The notes beneath the pieces are model-generated. The model was not told where the DNA came from. It saw nothing but the letters and a program-made list of their open reading frames with translations, and made no database searches. A stretch of DNA of 64,000 nucleotides from an uncultured Bacilli bacterium (lineage in GTDB: Bacteria > Bacillota_I > Bacilli_A > RF39 > UBA660), in the NCBI GenBank assembly GCA_934096275.1, contig CAKOLK010000001.1, positions 1 through 64,000 of the forward strand, read 5' to 3'. This document shows positions 1 through 9,123 of the stretch, one piece after another (the stretch's first letter is position 1; the number at the start of each line of letters is the position of its first letter). The translations under genes were made by a program, and so were the position numbers.

Positions 1-3
1 TAC

Positions 4-32
4 AAAAAGAGAAAAATAATTTTCTCTTTTTA
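4..32. terminator. Hairpin terminator at window start
   Basis: An A-rich/T-rich inverted repeat (AAAAGAGAAAA ... TTTTCTCTTTT) with a three-base loop and T-run. It probably ends a gene lying outside the window. Confidence 0.5.
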
Positions 33-114
33 ATAGCCCTCTTTTTTATTAATATCTACTATTTGGGGTTCACATCAAAAGATAATTGTCTTTTTTAATA
101 TTCTTTTACTTTTG

Positions 115-143
115 TTTACACTTCTTATAATTTAGAATATATC
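115..143 (+). promoter_or_regulatory. Possible promoter of the PstS-like gene
   Basis: TTTACA at 115-120, a 17-base spacer and TATATC at 138-143. The region is very AT-rich and other -10-like strings occur nearby, so this is tentative. Confidence 0.35.
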
Positions 144-188
144 TATTTTTATTTTTTTATGATATATTATAATTAAGAGGTGATTTAA

Positions 189-1211
189 TTGAAAAAAGAC
201 AAACAAAAAAGCAATGATATTGAGGTTTTAACTGACATAGAAAAGACTAAGGAGATTGATCTTGAAAAGAAAAAAGATGAATCTATCAAGAGTGAAAAGT
301 CAAAAGAAAAGAAGGGTAATCTTAAAGGAAATGTATTATTTATATTGATAGTATTAGTATTTATTGCAATATTTAGTGTATCTAGTTATTATTCATATAA
401 GTATTTTACTAAGAAAGAAGATTATAAAGGAATGTTTACTAAAGAAGAGCTTCCTAGAGTTGATGCTTCTCTTGCTACACAACCACTTATGGATAAGTAT
501 GTTAAGTATTTTACTGATAGTGATATAAAGATTGATTATACTAATACTCATCCTGCTTATGAAAAGCTTGCTAAAGGGGAAACTGATTTAATAATTGTTA
601 CATATCCATCAAAAACAGCGAAAGATTTACTTGATAAAAATGATGTTGATGTAGATATAATACCAGTAGTAAATGAAGGGTTTGTATTCTTTGTAAATAA
701 AGAAAATAAAGTAGATAATTTATCTTTAAAACAAGTTCAATCTATTTATACTGGTGATGTTACTAATTGGAAAGATCTTGGAGGAGATGATGCTAAAATA
801 CTTGCATATCAAAGACCTGATACAAGTGGTTCACAAACTGGTTTAAAAGAATTAGTAATGAAGGATTTAAAGATTAAGAGTCCTACGATAAAAGAGTATG
901 TTCCTACGATGAGTGGTGTAATAGATTATGTTGCAGATTATAAAGATGATAAACGTGCTATTGCATATTCTTATTACTATTATGCTAATGTAATGTATGC
1001 TAATGATAATATTAAGTTTTTAGGCATTGATGGAGTTAAGCCTAATTTTGATACTATTAGAGATGGTAGTTATCCTCTTCTTACTTCATATTATATAGTA
1101 ATTAATAAAAATGCTAAAGAGGATAGTAATGTTAGAAAATTAGTTAACGCCATGCTTAGTGAACAAGGACAAAAACTAGCTATGGGGGCCGGTTATGTTC
1201 CAGTTAAATAA
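189..1211 (+). CDS. PstS-like substrate-binding protein, membrane anchored
   Basis: The start is a TTG preceded by AAGAGGTGA, about 5 bases away. The first 45 residues are charged (Lys/Glu/Asp). One membrane helix follows at about 48-70, then a periplasmic-binding-protein fold of the phosphate-binding (PstS-like) type. The motif PDTSGSQTGLKEL near residue 215 matches the ligand loop (S-G-S/T) of that family. It would lie outside the membrane and bind a small anion, probably phosphate. It has a transmembrane anchor where PstS usually has a lipobox. No PstABC transporter genes follow; the next gene overlaps it by 17 bases, so the two are likely made together. It could instead be a sensor-type binding protein. 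Confidence 0.75.
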   Translation: MKKDKQKSNDIEVLTDIEKTKEIDLEKKKDESIKSEKSKEKKGNLKGNVLFILIVLVFIAIFSVSSYYSYKYFTKKEDYKGMFTKEELPRVDASLATQPLMDKYVKYFTDSDIKIDYTNTHPAYEKLAKGETDLIIVTYPSKTAKDLLDKNDVDVDIIPVVNEGFVFFVNKENKVDNLSLKQVQSIYTGDVTNWKDLGGDDAKILAYQRPDTSGSQTGLKELVMKDLKIKSPTIKEYVPTMSGVIDYVADYKDDKRAIAYSYYYYANVMYANDNIKFLGIDGVKPNFDTIRDGSYPLLTSYYIVINKNAKEDSNVRKLVNAMLSEQGQKLAMGAGYVPVK

Positions 1212-2673
1212 GAAGGTATTAATAATAGTTATAATAGTTTTATTACTAGGTTTCGCTGGTACTACAGCATATTTAATATATAAAGAAAATCATAAAGAGT
1301 TTGTTTTAAAATATGAAGAAAAAGAGAAAAAAGAGATAGGAACTAAGTATGCAATTGATCTAAATGGTAAATATAATACTAATGGCTTAAAAATAAGTTC
1401 AAAGGAATATGAAATATCTAAAGATAATACTTTTAGTTATGATGCTATTGATGGTCTAAAAGATTCAAAATATCAAGATAAGATTAATACAGATATATTA
1501 AAACAAGTTAAATCTTTTGCAAAGAAAGATAACTATGGTTATTGTTATACTCGTGCTAGTTATAGTAATGTTTTATCTATTTTATGCGAGTATTCTACTA
1601 AAAAAGATGAAGATAAATCTATCTTTTATGGGCTTAATTATAATTTAAAAGATGAAAAAGATTTATCATTCGAAGAATTTTTTGTGGACAATGCTCCGAT
1701 TGAGTCAATTATATTAAAGAGTTATTATAATGGAATGATTTTGTATGATAAAGAAAAAAGTCCTGATGATATGATAAGAATATTAATTGATGAGTATAAT
1801 AAAGGAAATTATGTTTATTATTTTGATCAAGAGTCTATATTTTTAGTCATAAAAGATGAAACTATTGAAATTGATATGAAAAAGTATTATAAATATATTG
1901 CAATATTTGATAGATTTAAAGATGGTAAGAATATTTATAAGAATGATAATATTGGATATAAGAATATAATGCCTCTTACTTTAACTGGTGTATATAATGA
2001 TGAAGAGTCTGAATCTTCTTATGAAGGATATCAAAATGATTATTACTATATTTCTTATTCATACGATACAGAAAAAGATTTTCTTGACGCTAATAAAGAT
2101 TCAAAAATCACTAATAAAGTATTAAGAAAAATATATAAAGTATATTATGATGAGGCTAAGAAGATACCTGATTCATATAAGAAAAGTGATAAAGGTGTTA
2201 TGTTATATGGCGAATTATCTCTTAGTGATGGTGAGTTTAAGTTTTATGATTATGAGACAAATCCGATATTTAAAATAACACCATATTTATATTCGTATGA
2301 ATGTTCTAAAAGTGTATTTAAGGATAAGTTTGTTCCATACTTTGTTACTTTCGAAGGAAGAGATTACAATACTTATAAAAAGAAACTTAAGGAAATGAGT
2401 GTAACTACTAAAGAAGTATATGATAAATATTATGTAGTATATAAAGATAATAAAGCTTATTCTAAAAAGAAATTAGAGGTAGAAGATATTTTTAAAGATG
2501 TCAATAAGCTTAAAGAAGATATTTTAAACAATGAAGTTTTAAAAGACGAAGAAAAGGAAGATTTAAGACAAAATGGAAAGTTTAGCTATGAAATAGACAA
2601 TAACTATATAACTATATATCTTACTACTGAAAATACAAAATATGATTATTCATTTTCGTTTGATAATAATTAA
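1195..2673 (+). CDS. Hypothetical anchored extracytoplasmic protein
   Basis: 492 residues with one N-terminal membrane helix (about residues 7-28) and a long charged, Tyr/Lys/Asp-rich outer part. The ATG at 1195 lies inside the end of the PstS-like gene (17-base overlap), which suggests translational coupling. The middle part (INTDILKQVKSF ... LNYNLKDEKDLSFEEFF) faintly resembles DUF3298/RsiV-type sensor domains, where a two-part domain precedes an EELF-like helix, but this is weak. No enzyme motif is visible. Because of the coupling it probably works with the upstream binding protein at the cell surface. A terminator follows directly. Confidence 0.6.
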   Translation: MFQLNKKVLIIVIIVLLLGFAGTTAYLIYKENHKEFVLKYEEKEKKEIGTKYAIDLNGKYNTNGLKISSKEYEISKDNTFSYDAIDGLKDSKYQDKINTDILKQVKSFAKKDNYGYCYTRASYSNVLSILCEYSTKKDEDKSIFYGLNYNLKDEKDLSFEEFFVDNAPIESIILKSYYNGMILYDKEKSPDDMIRILIDEYNKGNYVYYFDQESIFLVIKDETIEIDMKKYYKYIAIFDRFKDGKNIYKNDNIGYKNIMPLTLTGVYNDEESESSYEGYQNDYYYISYSYDTEKDFLDANKDSKITNKVLRKIYKVYYDEAKKIPDSYKKSDKGVMLYGELSLSDGEFKFYDYETNPIFKITPYLYSYECSKSVFKDKFVPYFVTFEGRDYNTYKKKLKEMSVTTKEVYDKYYVVYKDNKAYSKKKLEVEDIFKDVNKLKEDILNNEVLKDEEKEDLRQNGKFSYEIDNNYITIYLTTENTKYDYSFSFDNN

Positions 2674-2699
2674 AAGGTTTCATTTGAAATCTTTTTTTC
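2673..2699 (+). terminator. Rho-independent terminator
   Basis: Stem AAGGTTTCA / TGAAATCTT followed by seven T, directly after the stop codon at 2673. Confidence 0.7.
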
Positions 2700-2751
2700 T
2701 TGACTCTTTTTACTTGGTGTAATATGATAATTATCAATAAAGGAGAAGATT

Positions 2752-3390
2752 ATGACAAAAGAAGAAAATGTAGTAAATTATTATGTAATATGTAACAAAT
2801 TAAAAAATATTATAAGAACTGGTTGGAAAGATTGGAATGTAAAAAAAGAAAGATTAGAAAGTGTGGCAGAGCATATTTTTGGTGTTCAAATGCTTGCAAT
2901 TGCAATGAAATCAGAATATCAATATGATGTAGATATTATGAAAGTTATTTTTATGTTAGCGATCCATGAACTTGGAGAAACAATTATTGGAGACTTAACA
3001 CAATTTCAAATATCAAAAGATGACAAGATGAAGATTGAACATGATGCTGTTAAAGAAATACTTTGTGGTTTACTAGATGGTGAACAAATTGAAAGATTAT
3101 TTTTAGAGTTTGATTCTCATAAAACTAAAGAAGCAATGTTTGCATATCAATGTGATAAATTAGAATGTGATTTACAAAGTAAGTTATATGATGAAGAAGG
3201 TTGTGTTGATTTAAATCACCAAGAAGGTAACAAAACTATGGATAATAAACTTGTAAATCAATTACTTCAAGAAGGAAATAGTTGGTCAGAAATGTGGTTG
3301 AAGTTTGGTCAAAGTATCTATCCTTATGATAATAATTTTGTAGCAGTATCAAATTATGCATTAAATAATAATATTAAAAAATTAAAATAG
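2752..3390 (+). CDS. HD-domain phosphohydrolase, YfbR-like
   Basis: 212 residues of the HD_3/YfbR type, whose known members are metal-dependent 5'-deoxynucleotidases. Visible metal-site elements are ESVAEHIFG (residues about 36-44) and AIHELGETIIGDL (about 70-82). The second motif has His-Glu where the family name-giving pair is His-Asp; this could alter metal binding or be a tolerated variant. RBS AAAGGAGAAG precedes the ATG. The gene has its own flanking terminators, so it is a single-gene unit. The neighbouring HAD and PRTase genes make a nucleotide-related role plausible, but this is inference. Confidence 0.8.
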   Translation: MTKEENVVNYYVICNKLKNIIRTGWKDWNVKKERLESVAEHIFGVQMLAIAMKSEYQYDVDIMKVIFMLAIHELGETIIGDLTQFQISKDDKMKIEHDAVKEILCGLLDGEQIERLFLEFDSHKTKEAMFAYQCDKLECDLQSKLYDEEGCVDLNHQEGNKTMDNKLVNQLLQEGNSWSEMWLKFGQSIYPYDNNFVAVSNYALNNNIKKLK

Positions 3391-3397
3391 AATATTG

Positions 3398-3425
3398 AAA
3401 AAGATCTTGCTTGAGATCTTTTTTC
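3398..3425 (+). terminator. Rho-independent terminator
   Basis: Stem AAAAGATCT / AGATCTTTT with a T-run, just after the HD-domain gene. Confidence 0.7.
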
Positions 3426-3496
3426 TTGTGCTTTTCTTTATTAATGATTTATAATATAAGCAAGAGATAAATTGTTTTGATTTGATGGAGGAGTAT

Positions 3497-4087
3497 ATGA
3501 GCAAAATATTGCATGCAATCGAAATGTTGAACTATTTGAATACTGGTAATAAATACAGTGTGAAAGAACTATCAAATAAATTGGAAATATCAGAAAGAAT
3601 GGTTAGGTATTATAAGAATGAGTTAGAACAAGCCGGTATTCCTATAGAAACTTTTATGGGACCAAATGGTGGTTATTATATTATAAACACTGGAAGGCAA
3701 TTTAACCACTTTAATAAATATGATTTACAAATATTAGAAAATGTTGAAGTTCTATTGAAAAGAAATAATTATGAAAACTTATTAAAATATCAAAAAATAG
3801 TCGATAAAATTAGATTTTCTAGCGATATTGAAGAGGAAAAGAGTAAGTACTTTTTTGACAAATGTTATATATCAGAAACCGAACTATACTTTAATTTAAA
3901 TGATGCAATTATTAATAAAAAACAGCTCACCATACTATACAAAAATTTAAATGGTAGTTGGCAGGAGAGAATCATTCATCCTTTGCAATTTTTTAACTAT
4001 GAAAATAAGCTATATATAACTGCATATTGTGAACTTAGAGATGATATTAGACATTTTGAAGTTGATAGAATAAAAATAAATAATTAA
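3497..4087 (+). CDS. WYL-domain transcriptional regulator, short form
   Basis: An N-terminal winged HTH of the DeoR/HTH_11 type (KYSVKELSNKLEISERMVRYYKNEL, residues about 20-45) is followed by a WYL-like domain (residues about 125-195; KKQLTILYKNLNGSWQERIIHPLQFFNYENKLYITAYCEL). I chose the ATG at 3497 because GGAGGAG lies 5 bases upstream; earlier in-frame TTG/ATG codons overlap that RBS. At about 196 residues it is shorter than typical YafY/YobV regulators (about 300), lacking the C-terminal extension. WYL domains bind small ligands or nucleic acid. It is on the same strand directly before the HAD/PRTase/PfkB operon and is the obvious candidate regulator. Confidence 0.8.
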   Translation: MSKILHAIEMLNYLNTGNKYSVKELSNKLEISERMVRYYKNELEQAGIPIETFMGPNGGYYIINTGRQFNHFNKYDLQILENVEVLLKRNNYENLLKYQKIVDKIRFSSDIEEEKSKYFFDKCYISETELYFNLNDAIINKKQLTILYKNLNGSWQERIIHPLQFFNYENKLYITAYCELRDDIRHFEVDRIKINN

Positions 4088-4142
4088 GACCAAATATTTC
4101 CTATATATGTGTTATGATTATTAACGTAGGAGGTGTTTTTAT

Positions 4143-4625
4143 ATGCTTTGTGAAAAAATTTTTATTGATTTTGATGGTGTGATATTAGATACTGAAGAAC
4201 GAATAATAAGATTGAAAGATAATTGTCCTGATCTGACATGGAATGAATTCTTTGAACAACTAGACTGGTTTTTATTATTAAGTGAGGCTAAAGTTATTAA
4301 TAATGCCATTAATTGTATAATTGAAGCACAAAATAATAAACAAAAAGAAATTTTTATTTTAACAAAAATTCATACCCTGCTAGAAATGCAAGCTAAAGCT
4401 ACTTACTTAAGAAATGCAAAAGTACAAATGCCAGTGTTATTTGTACCGCCACATGTTAAAAAAAGTCAAATATACTTACCAGCTAATGGAGAAATTTTAA
4501 TTGATGATAATATTAAGAATCTTGTAGATTGGGAAGAGTCCGGTGGAAAAGCTATTTATTTTAATCAAAATAATGTAAGGTATGAAGGGCTTGAAACAGT
4601 AAGATCTTTAAGTAGAATTTTATAG
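4143..4625 (+). CDS. HAD-superfamily phosphatase, small
   Basis: 160 residues. HAD motif I is FIDFDGVILDT (nucleophile Asp and acid/base Asp at residues about 9 and 11), motif II is FILTKIH (Thr, about residue 79), a Lys lies in VKKSQI, and motif IV is LIDDNIKNL (about residues 119-127). All four HAD elements are present in a minimal protein without an obvious cap domain. RBS GTAGGAGGTG precedes the ATG. It is the first gene of a run with 9-base spacing to the HAD-PRTase gene. The substrate is unknown; a phosphorylated nucleoside or sugar is plausible from context. Confidence 0.75.
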   Translation: MLCEKIFIDFDGVILDTEERIIRLKDNCPDLTWNEFFEQLDWFLLLSEAKVINNAINCIIEAQNNKQKEIFILTKIHTLLEMQAKATYLRNAKVQMPVLFVPPHVKKSQIYLPANGEILIDDNIKNLVDWEESGGKAIYFNQNNVRYEGLETVRSLSRIL

Positions 4626-4634
4626 GAGGCTATT

Positions 4635-6950
4635 ATGGATGAAGAGTTAATTAAAAATTATGAGCTGGCATTAAAACAAAAATACAATGCAGTGTGCTTA
4701 GATGTTGATGGCACATTGACTGAACACAATTCAACAAAAATTGATGAACGTGTTATTTTTATGCTGGCCGATTTATTAAGAAGATATATTCCTGTTGTTT
4801 TTATTACTGGAAGAGGAGAAACTGGATTAAATGATTTGATAAGTGATATAAGTGAGAAACTTATTAATCAATATAACTTATCCATGAAACAATTATCAAG
4901 AATGTATGCATTAACTAATGATGGCGCCAGAATATTTATGACTACTTCTAATAGTGAAAAGTTATTTAATGTAAATGAATATATTTCATCAAATGATGAT
5001 TTTGAAAAACTTAATGAATTAAATACTGAATTAATTTCAATAATTGAGAGAATGCAATTAAATGATTGCTGTAAAATAACATATTCTAGAGATTCGGTTA
5101 CTAATATGATAATTAATATAAGGATAATTGTTTCGTCTGAAAATAAAGATGTAAAAAGAAAAATGGTTCAGATCATTAATACTATTATAGCCAATTTGAA
5201 AAATAAGAATATTAATTTAACAATTGGATTGCATGGAAATGATCAAGTATTCCAAATTGGTACTGCTACCAAAGATAAAGCAATACAAGTAACAGAAAAA
5301 ATAATAGGGATACCGCAAAATTCAATGCTAAGGATTGGAGATTGTGGAGATGAGGTTGGAAATGATTATTCCATGCTTAATTGTGCGCAGGGATTTAGTG
5401 TGCTCAAAACAAGTAAATCAAAAGATAAATGTTTTCCTGTTTTTGAAAACGGAAGCATTGTAACTGGTGTAAGTGGTACATTGAGTTTATTAAAACAAGC
5501 TAAATTATTACCTACGATATGTCTAGAACATGCTGTATACGAAGAATATGCAAAGGCATATGCAAGAATGGAAAGACAAATGACTATTGGAAAAAATAAA
5601 AGGTTTTCACATTTTAATAATTTAGTTGATAACAAATTTCTTGATGTTGATGGAATAGATAGTTTATTTGATAATTCAAGCGGAAGCGTAAAGATTCCAA
5701 TGTATGAATGGATAACTATTGATGATGATAATCCGTTAAAACAACTATGGAATACTAATAAGGATTTTAAATTAACTTATTCAATGTTTGATAACAACAA
5801 TATTTTATTGAGAGGTTCTGATACATATTATTACTTTTTAGCTCAAAGAGGACACGACAAAGATACTGGTAATGATATAACATCAAAAGAAATGGTATGT
5901 TCATGGTTAAACAACTATAATTACTTTTTTAATGACGCTTTAAGTGCACTTGTTCGTATTAAAGATTTTAATGATCTCAATAATATCAAGATGGTGTTAG
6001 GTATAATGGATAATGCAAGAAATTATTTACTTGTTTTACTAAATCAGAAAATATTTAATGAATATGAGCAGGATAATATATTATTAAATTTTGAGAAGTT
6101 ACCTAATAATTCGTTATTGTACAAATTATATTTTAACTTGATTGAAATTGAAAAATTAATGAAAGAGATTTCTTTTAATGAAAAATATTTAATTGATGAT
6201 TGTAAAGTTAAAGAAATACTTAGCAACACAATTTCAATTACAAGTGAGTTTTTTAAAGACTTTGTTATATCACCGGAAAAAGATAATTATTCTAAAGAAT
6301 TTAGAGCATATAGAGAAATAGATAATTTTGCTGAGAATTTTATTACATGTTATTCTGTTAATAGTAGTAATGAAGAAATAGAAAATAAAGGTGTATGTGG
6401 ACTATGTTATGGTGGTTTGGAGTTGCCGATTATTATGAAGGCTATTAATGAAAAAATAAATGATGTTTCAATATTGAAATTTAACAAAAATGTGACTGGT
6501 TATTCTAAAAAACAAGCACTAGAACTTAGGTATTTTGATATTTTTAAAAATGAAAATATTGCTTTGACTGGAATTGATCAAACTAAAGACTATATATTAA
6601 TGGATGACAATTTATTGACAGGCAAAACAATGCAATTGGCTTTGACTACATTTTATGATTTAAAAATAAATGTTAGCAAAATTATAATTGTTAGATATCC
6701 TGGAGTAAATAGAATAGGACAAATGTTTATGCAGAATCATGGTGCAATTGACTATAAATATTTTTTCGATTTTATTGAAGGTTTATATTTTCCGAGTCCA
6801 TATAGCTGGAAAGATCCTAATAGTAATAATCTTTATGAAGATTCACTTGGCATTTTTGATTTAAATAGAAGAAAAATATTAGAATGTTTGTTAAAAAATG
6901 GAAGTTATTCTTATAATAGCGAAGTACTGTGTCTAAAAAGGAAAATGTAA
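4635..6950 (+). CDS. HAD hydrolase-phosphoribosyltransferase fusion
   Basis: 771 residues. The N-terminal half is a Cof-type HAD hydrolase: LDVDGTLTEHN (Asp23, Asp25), ITGRGE near residue 58, and RIGDCGDEVGNDYSML around 233-248. A long helical linker (about 300-560) follows. The C-terminal part is a type I phosphoribosyltransferase: GVCGLCYGGLELPIIM near 588 and the PRPP loop YILMDDNLLTGKTMQ near 652-666, with the two acidic residues and the T-G-K-T turn. RBS TAGGAGG. Known PRTases join PRPP to a base; a HAD partner would remove or sense phosphate. The fusion sits between a small HAD gene and a PfkB-SIS gene, suggesting one pathway. I do not recognise a characterised homologue. Confidence 0.8.
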   Translation: MDEELIKNYELALKQKYNAVCLDVDGTLTEHNSTKIDERVIFMLADLLRRYIPVVFITGRGETGLNDLISDISEKLINQYNLSMKQLSRMYALTNDGARIFMTTSNSEKLFNVNEYISSNDDFEKLNELNTELISIIERMQLNDCCKITYSRDSVTNMIINIRIIVSSENKDVKRKMVQIINTIIANLKNKNINLTIGLHGNDQVFQIGTATKDKAIQVTEKIIGIPQNSMLRIGDCGDEVGNDYSMLNCAQGFSVLKTSKSKDKCFPVFENGSIVTGVSGTLSLLKQAKLLPTICLEHAVYEEYAKAYARMERQMTIGKNKRFSHFNNLVDNKFLDVDGIDSLFDNSSGSVKIPMYEWITIDDDNPLKQLWNTNKDFKLTYSMFDNNNILLRGSDTYYYFLAQRGHDKDTGNDITSKEMVCSWLNNYNYFFNDALSALVRIKDFNDLNNIKMVLGIMDNARNYLLVLLNQKIFNEYEQDNILLNFEKLPNNSLLYKLYFNLIEIEKLMKEISFNEKYLIDDCKVKEILSNTISITSEFFKDFVISPEKDNYSKEFRAYREIDNFAENFITCYSVNSSNEEIENKGVCGLCYGGLELPIIMKAINEKINDVSILKFNKNVTGYSKKQALELRYFDIFKNENIALTGIDQTKDYILMDDNLLTGKTMQLALTTFYDLKINVSKIIIVRYPGVNRIGQMFMQNHGAIDYKYFFDFIEGLYFPSPYSWKDPNSNNLYEDSLGIFDLNRRKILECLLKNGSYSYNSEVLCLKRKM

Positions 6951-6951
6951 A

Positions 6952-7084
6952 ATGAAAACAAAAATTGAAAGAAATTGGTGCAGATAATTTAGAATTAAAA
7001 ATTATAGATAATGATTATCATTTTTTAACCTCTCATACATTTAAAGATAATTATTTGTATGAATGGTTAGAAAAAAATATTTAA
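6952..7084 (+). pseudogene. Frameshifted small ORF or gene remnant
   Basis: An ATG directly after the HAD-PRTase stop codon opens only 11 codons in its own frame. A different frame, open from about 6965, reads 39 residues (LKEIGADNLELKI ... LYEWLEKNI) to a TAA at 7082-7084. Deleting one A in the A-run near 6961-6965 joins the two into a 43-residue ORF. The C-terminal pattern (D-Y-H-F ... LYEWLEKN) resembles the last helix region of alpha/beta-hydrolase esterases (GH...LYEWL), so it may be the tail of a lost gene. The next gene's RBS starts right at its stop. Confidence 0.4.
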
Positions 7085-7095
7085 GGAGGAATTAT

Positions 7096-9051
7096 ATGAA
7101 AATAATAAGTATTGGAGATTTAGTAACAGATTATTATTATAAAAATGATAAGCTTGTCGGAGTAAATGGAGGAATGACTTCACATAATATAATTGCCAAT
7201 ATTTCAAAACTTGGTTTTAATACTTCAGTTTATGGAGCATGCGGAAATGATATGGCTGGTAAAATAGCAATTGATAGCTTAAGCATTCTTGGAGTAGACA
7301 TTTCAAACATTAAAATTATTAATGATATAAAAACACGTCTTTTCCATGTTTCATACAACAATCAAAATGGTAAATTAGAGTTTAAATCTAAAAAAAGATG
7401 TCCATTGTGTAATGAAAAAAGGTGGTATGAAGAAAGTAAAATAGATTGTACTTCTATTATAAATAAAATAAATAATGATGATGTTTTAGTATTTGATAAT
7501 CTAAATACAAAGAATCAATTTATTATAGATGGTTGTAACAATATAAAGATGTTAGATTTAGGACAATATTTTGAATTGGATAATTATACTAATGAAGAAA
7601 TTATTAATAAAATAAGTAATAAGTTTGATTTAATTAACTTAAATGAAAGAGTAGAAAAGTATTTATATAATAGATTTTCTGTCAATACCCTTAACGACTT
7701 ATATAATCTATTAAACCCTAAAATGATAATTGTAACAAAAGGGAAACTTGGTTCTTCCTTTACATTCAAAAACAAAACAATAAGTAAAGAATTAGTAAGT
7801 CCATCAAAAGAATTAGATTCTACTGGAGCAGGTGATGCATTTTTTTCGGTTTTTATTACATCATATATAAAAAATGATTATATTATTGATGAAGATTTTA
7901 TTAATAAGACATTTGATGATGCAACAAAACTGACTAAAAAAGTTGTAAAAAAGTTTGGTGCAAGAGGACATCTTAATAGTCTTTATAAAATTAAGTCTAT
8001 TAATGATAAATGTTCTTGTGATGATTTTGATATTATAAAAAGAAAACAAATAAAAAGATGTAATATAAATATAAACAATTTAGAGACAAGAGTTATTAAT
8101 GCAATTAATAGTAGTGCTTATGATAAGCTTGTAAAAATAGATTTTAAGAGCTTTAATAATAGTGTTTTCATAGGAACTGGCGGATCTTTTGCAGGAGCAA
8201 AGTTTTCTTCTAAAGTTATTAATGAACTATATGGTATTAATACTTTAGCTTTATTGCCAAGAGATTTTTATTATAGAAACAATACTTTAGTAGATTCATT
8301 ATTCTTATTTTCTTATTCTGGTACCACTAATGATGTACTATGTTCTAGTAATCTAATAACTAAAAATAAATATATTATTACTAAGGGAGAAATACAAAAA
8401 GTAGTTACAAAAGCAAGCATATCAAAAACAAATGTAATATCTTATCGAAGTAGTACTAATAAAGGTAAAGAAAGAGGTTTTTTATCATTCGAAGGGGTTC
8501 TTTCTCCTGCTAGTTTGTTTTTAAAACTATATTTTGACAAAAATGGAGAGGATATTTTAATTTTTATTAGAGAATGCCTTAATTATTGGAAAGAATACTT
8601 TAATGATTTATTTAGTAATAATGAATTTATAAAAGACTTTTTTAATGTAGGAGATTGTTTTAATATATTTACCGGAGATTTTACAGAATGCGCAAGTTTT
8701 GATTTAGAAAGCAAAATAATTGAATCAGGTATTTATAGTTGTATAATGCATGAAAAGAAGAACTTTTCTCATGGAAGATTTATTAACTATGAACATTTAA
8801 GTACTAAGAAAAATATTTATTTTAGACAAAAGAATATAAGTGATTATGAAAAAAAATTATTAAAATATTTATCTAAAGATAAAAATCTAATAATTGAAAG
8901 TCGTTATGATGGAATATTATCTGAGTTCGATCTACTTGTAGCATCACAATACTTAATATATTATATATCTAATTATCTTAATATTGATATTTCTAAACCA
9001 ACATATAGCGAAGATGCAATGAATATTTATTTTTATAAGGGTAATTTATAA
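7096..9051 (+). CDS. PfkB-family kinase fused to SIS sugar-isomerase domain
   Basis: 651 residues from the ATG at 7096, chosen for its AAGGAGG 5-6 bases upstream (an upstream ATG at 7063 has no RBS). Residues 1-275 are a ribokinase-like PfkB kinase: NGGMTSHNIIANISKLG (substrate loop, about 25-41) and DSTGAGDAFFS (anion hole and catalytic Asp, about 238-248). A CPLC pair lies near residue 102. Residues about 330-600 form a SIS phosphosugar-binding domain with GTGGSFAGAK (about 360) and SYSGTTNDV (about 406). Kinase plus SIS in one chain suggests phosphorylation and isomerisation, or sensing, of the same sugar. It is the last gene of the HAD operon and has a terminator behind it. The fusion is unfamiliar to me. 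Confidence 0.8.
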   Translation: MKIISIGDLVTDYYYKNDKLVGVNGGMTSHNIIANISKLGFNTSVYGACGNDMAGKIAIDSLSILGVDISNIKIINDIKTRLFHVSYNNQNGKLEFKSKKRCPLCNEKRWYEESKIDCTSIINKINNDDVLVFDNLNTKNQFIIDGCNNIKMLDLGQYFELDNYTNEEIINKISNKFDLINLNERVEKYLYNRFSVNTLNDLYNLLNPKMIIVTKGKLGSSFTFKNKTISKELVSPSKELDSTGAGDAFFSVFITSYIKNDYIIDEDFINKTFDDATKLTKKVVKKFGARGHLNSLYKIKSINDKCSCDDFDIIKRKQIKRCNININNLETRVINAINSSAYDKLVKIDFKSFNNSVFIGTGGSFAGAKFSSKVINELYGINTLALLPRDFYYRNNTLVDSLFLFSYSGTTNDVLCSSNLITKNKYIITKGEIQKVVTKASISKTNVISYRSSTNKGKERGFLSFEGVLSPASLFLKLYFDKNGEDILIFIRECLNYWKEYFNDLFSNNEFIKDFFNVGDCFNIFTGDFTECASFDLESKIIESGIYSCIMHEKKNFSHGRFINYEHLSTKKNIYFRQKNISDYEKKLLKYLSKDKNLIIESRYDGILSEFDLLVASQYLIYYISNYLNIDISKPTYSEDAMNIYFYKGNL

Positions 9052-9083
9052 AACAGGATACTTTTAAAGTATTTTGTTTTTTT
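9050..9083 (+). terminator. Rho-independent terminator
   Basis: Inverted repeat AAAACAGGATACTT / AAGTATTTTGTTTT with a T-run, at the end of the PfkB-SIS operon. Confidence 0.65.
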
Positions 9084-9123
9084 ATGTTTGATGTTATAAT
9101 TATCTAGAAAAAGGACTGATAAT

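Noticed and set aside
2752..3390. Inactive HD protein
   Set aside because: The His-Glu variant of the HD pair is noted, but the other metal-site residues are intact, so loss of activity is not supported.
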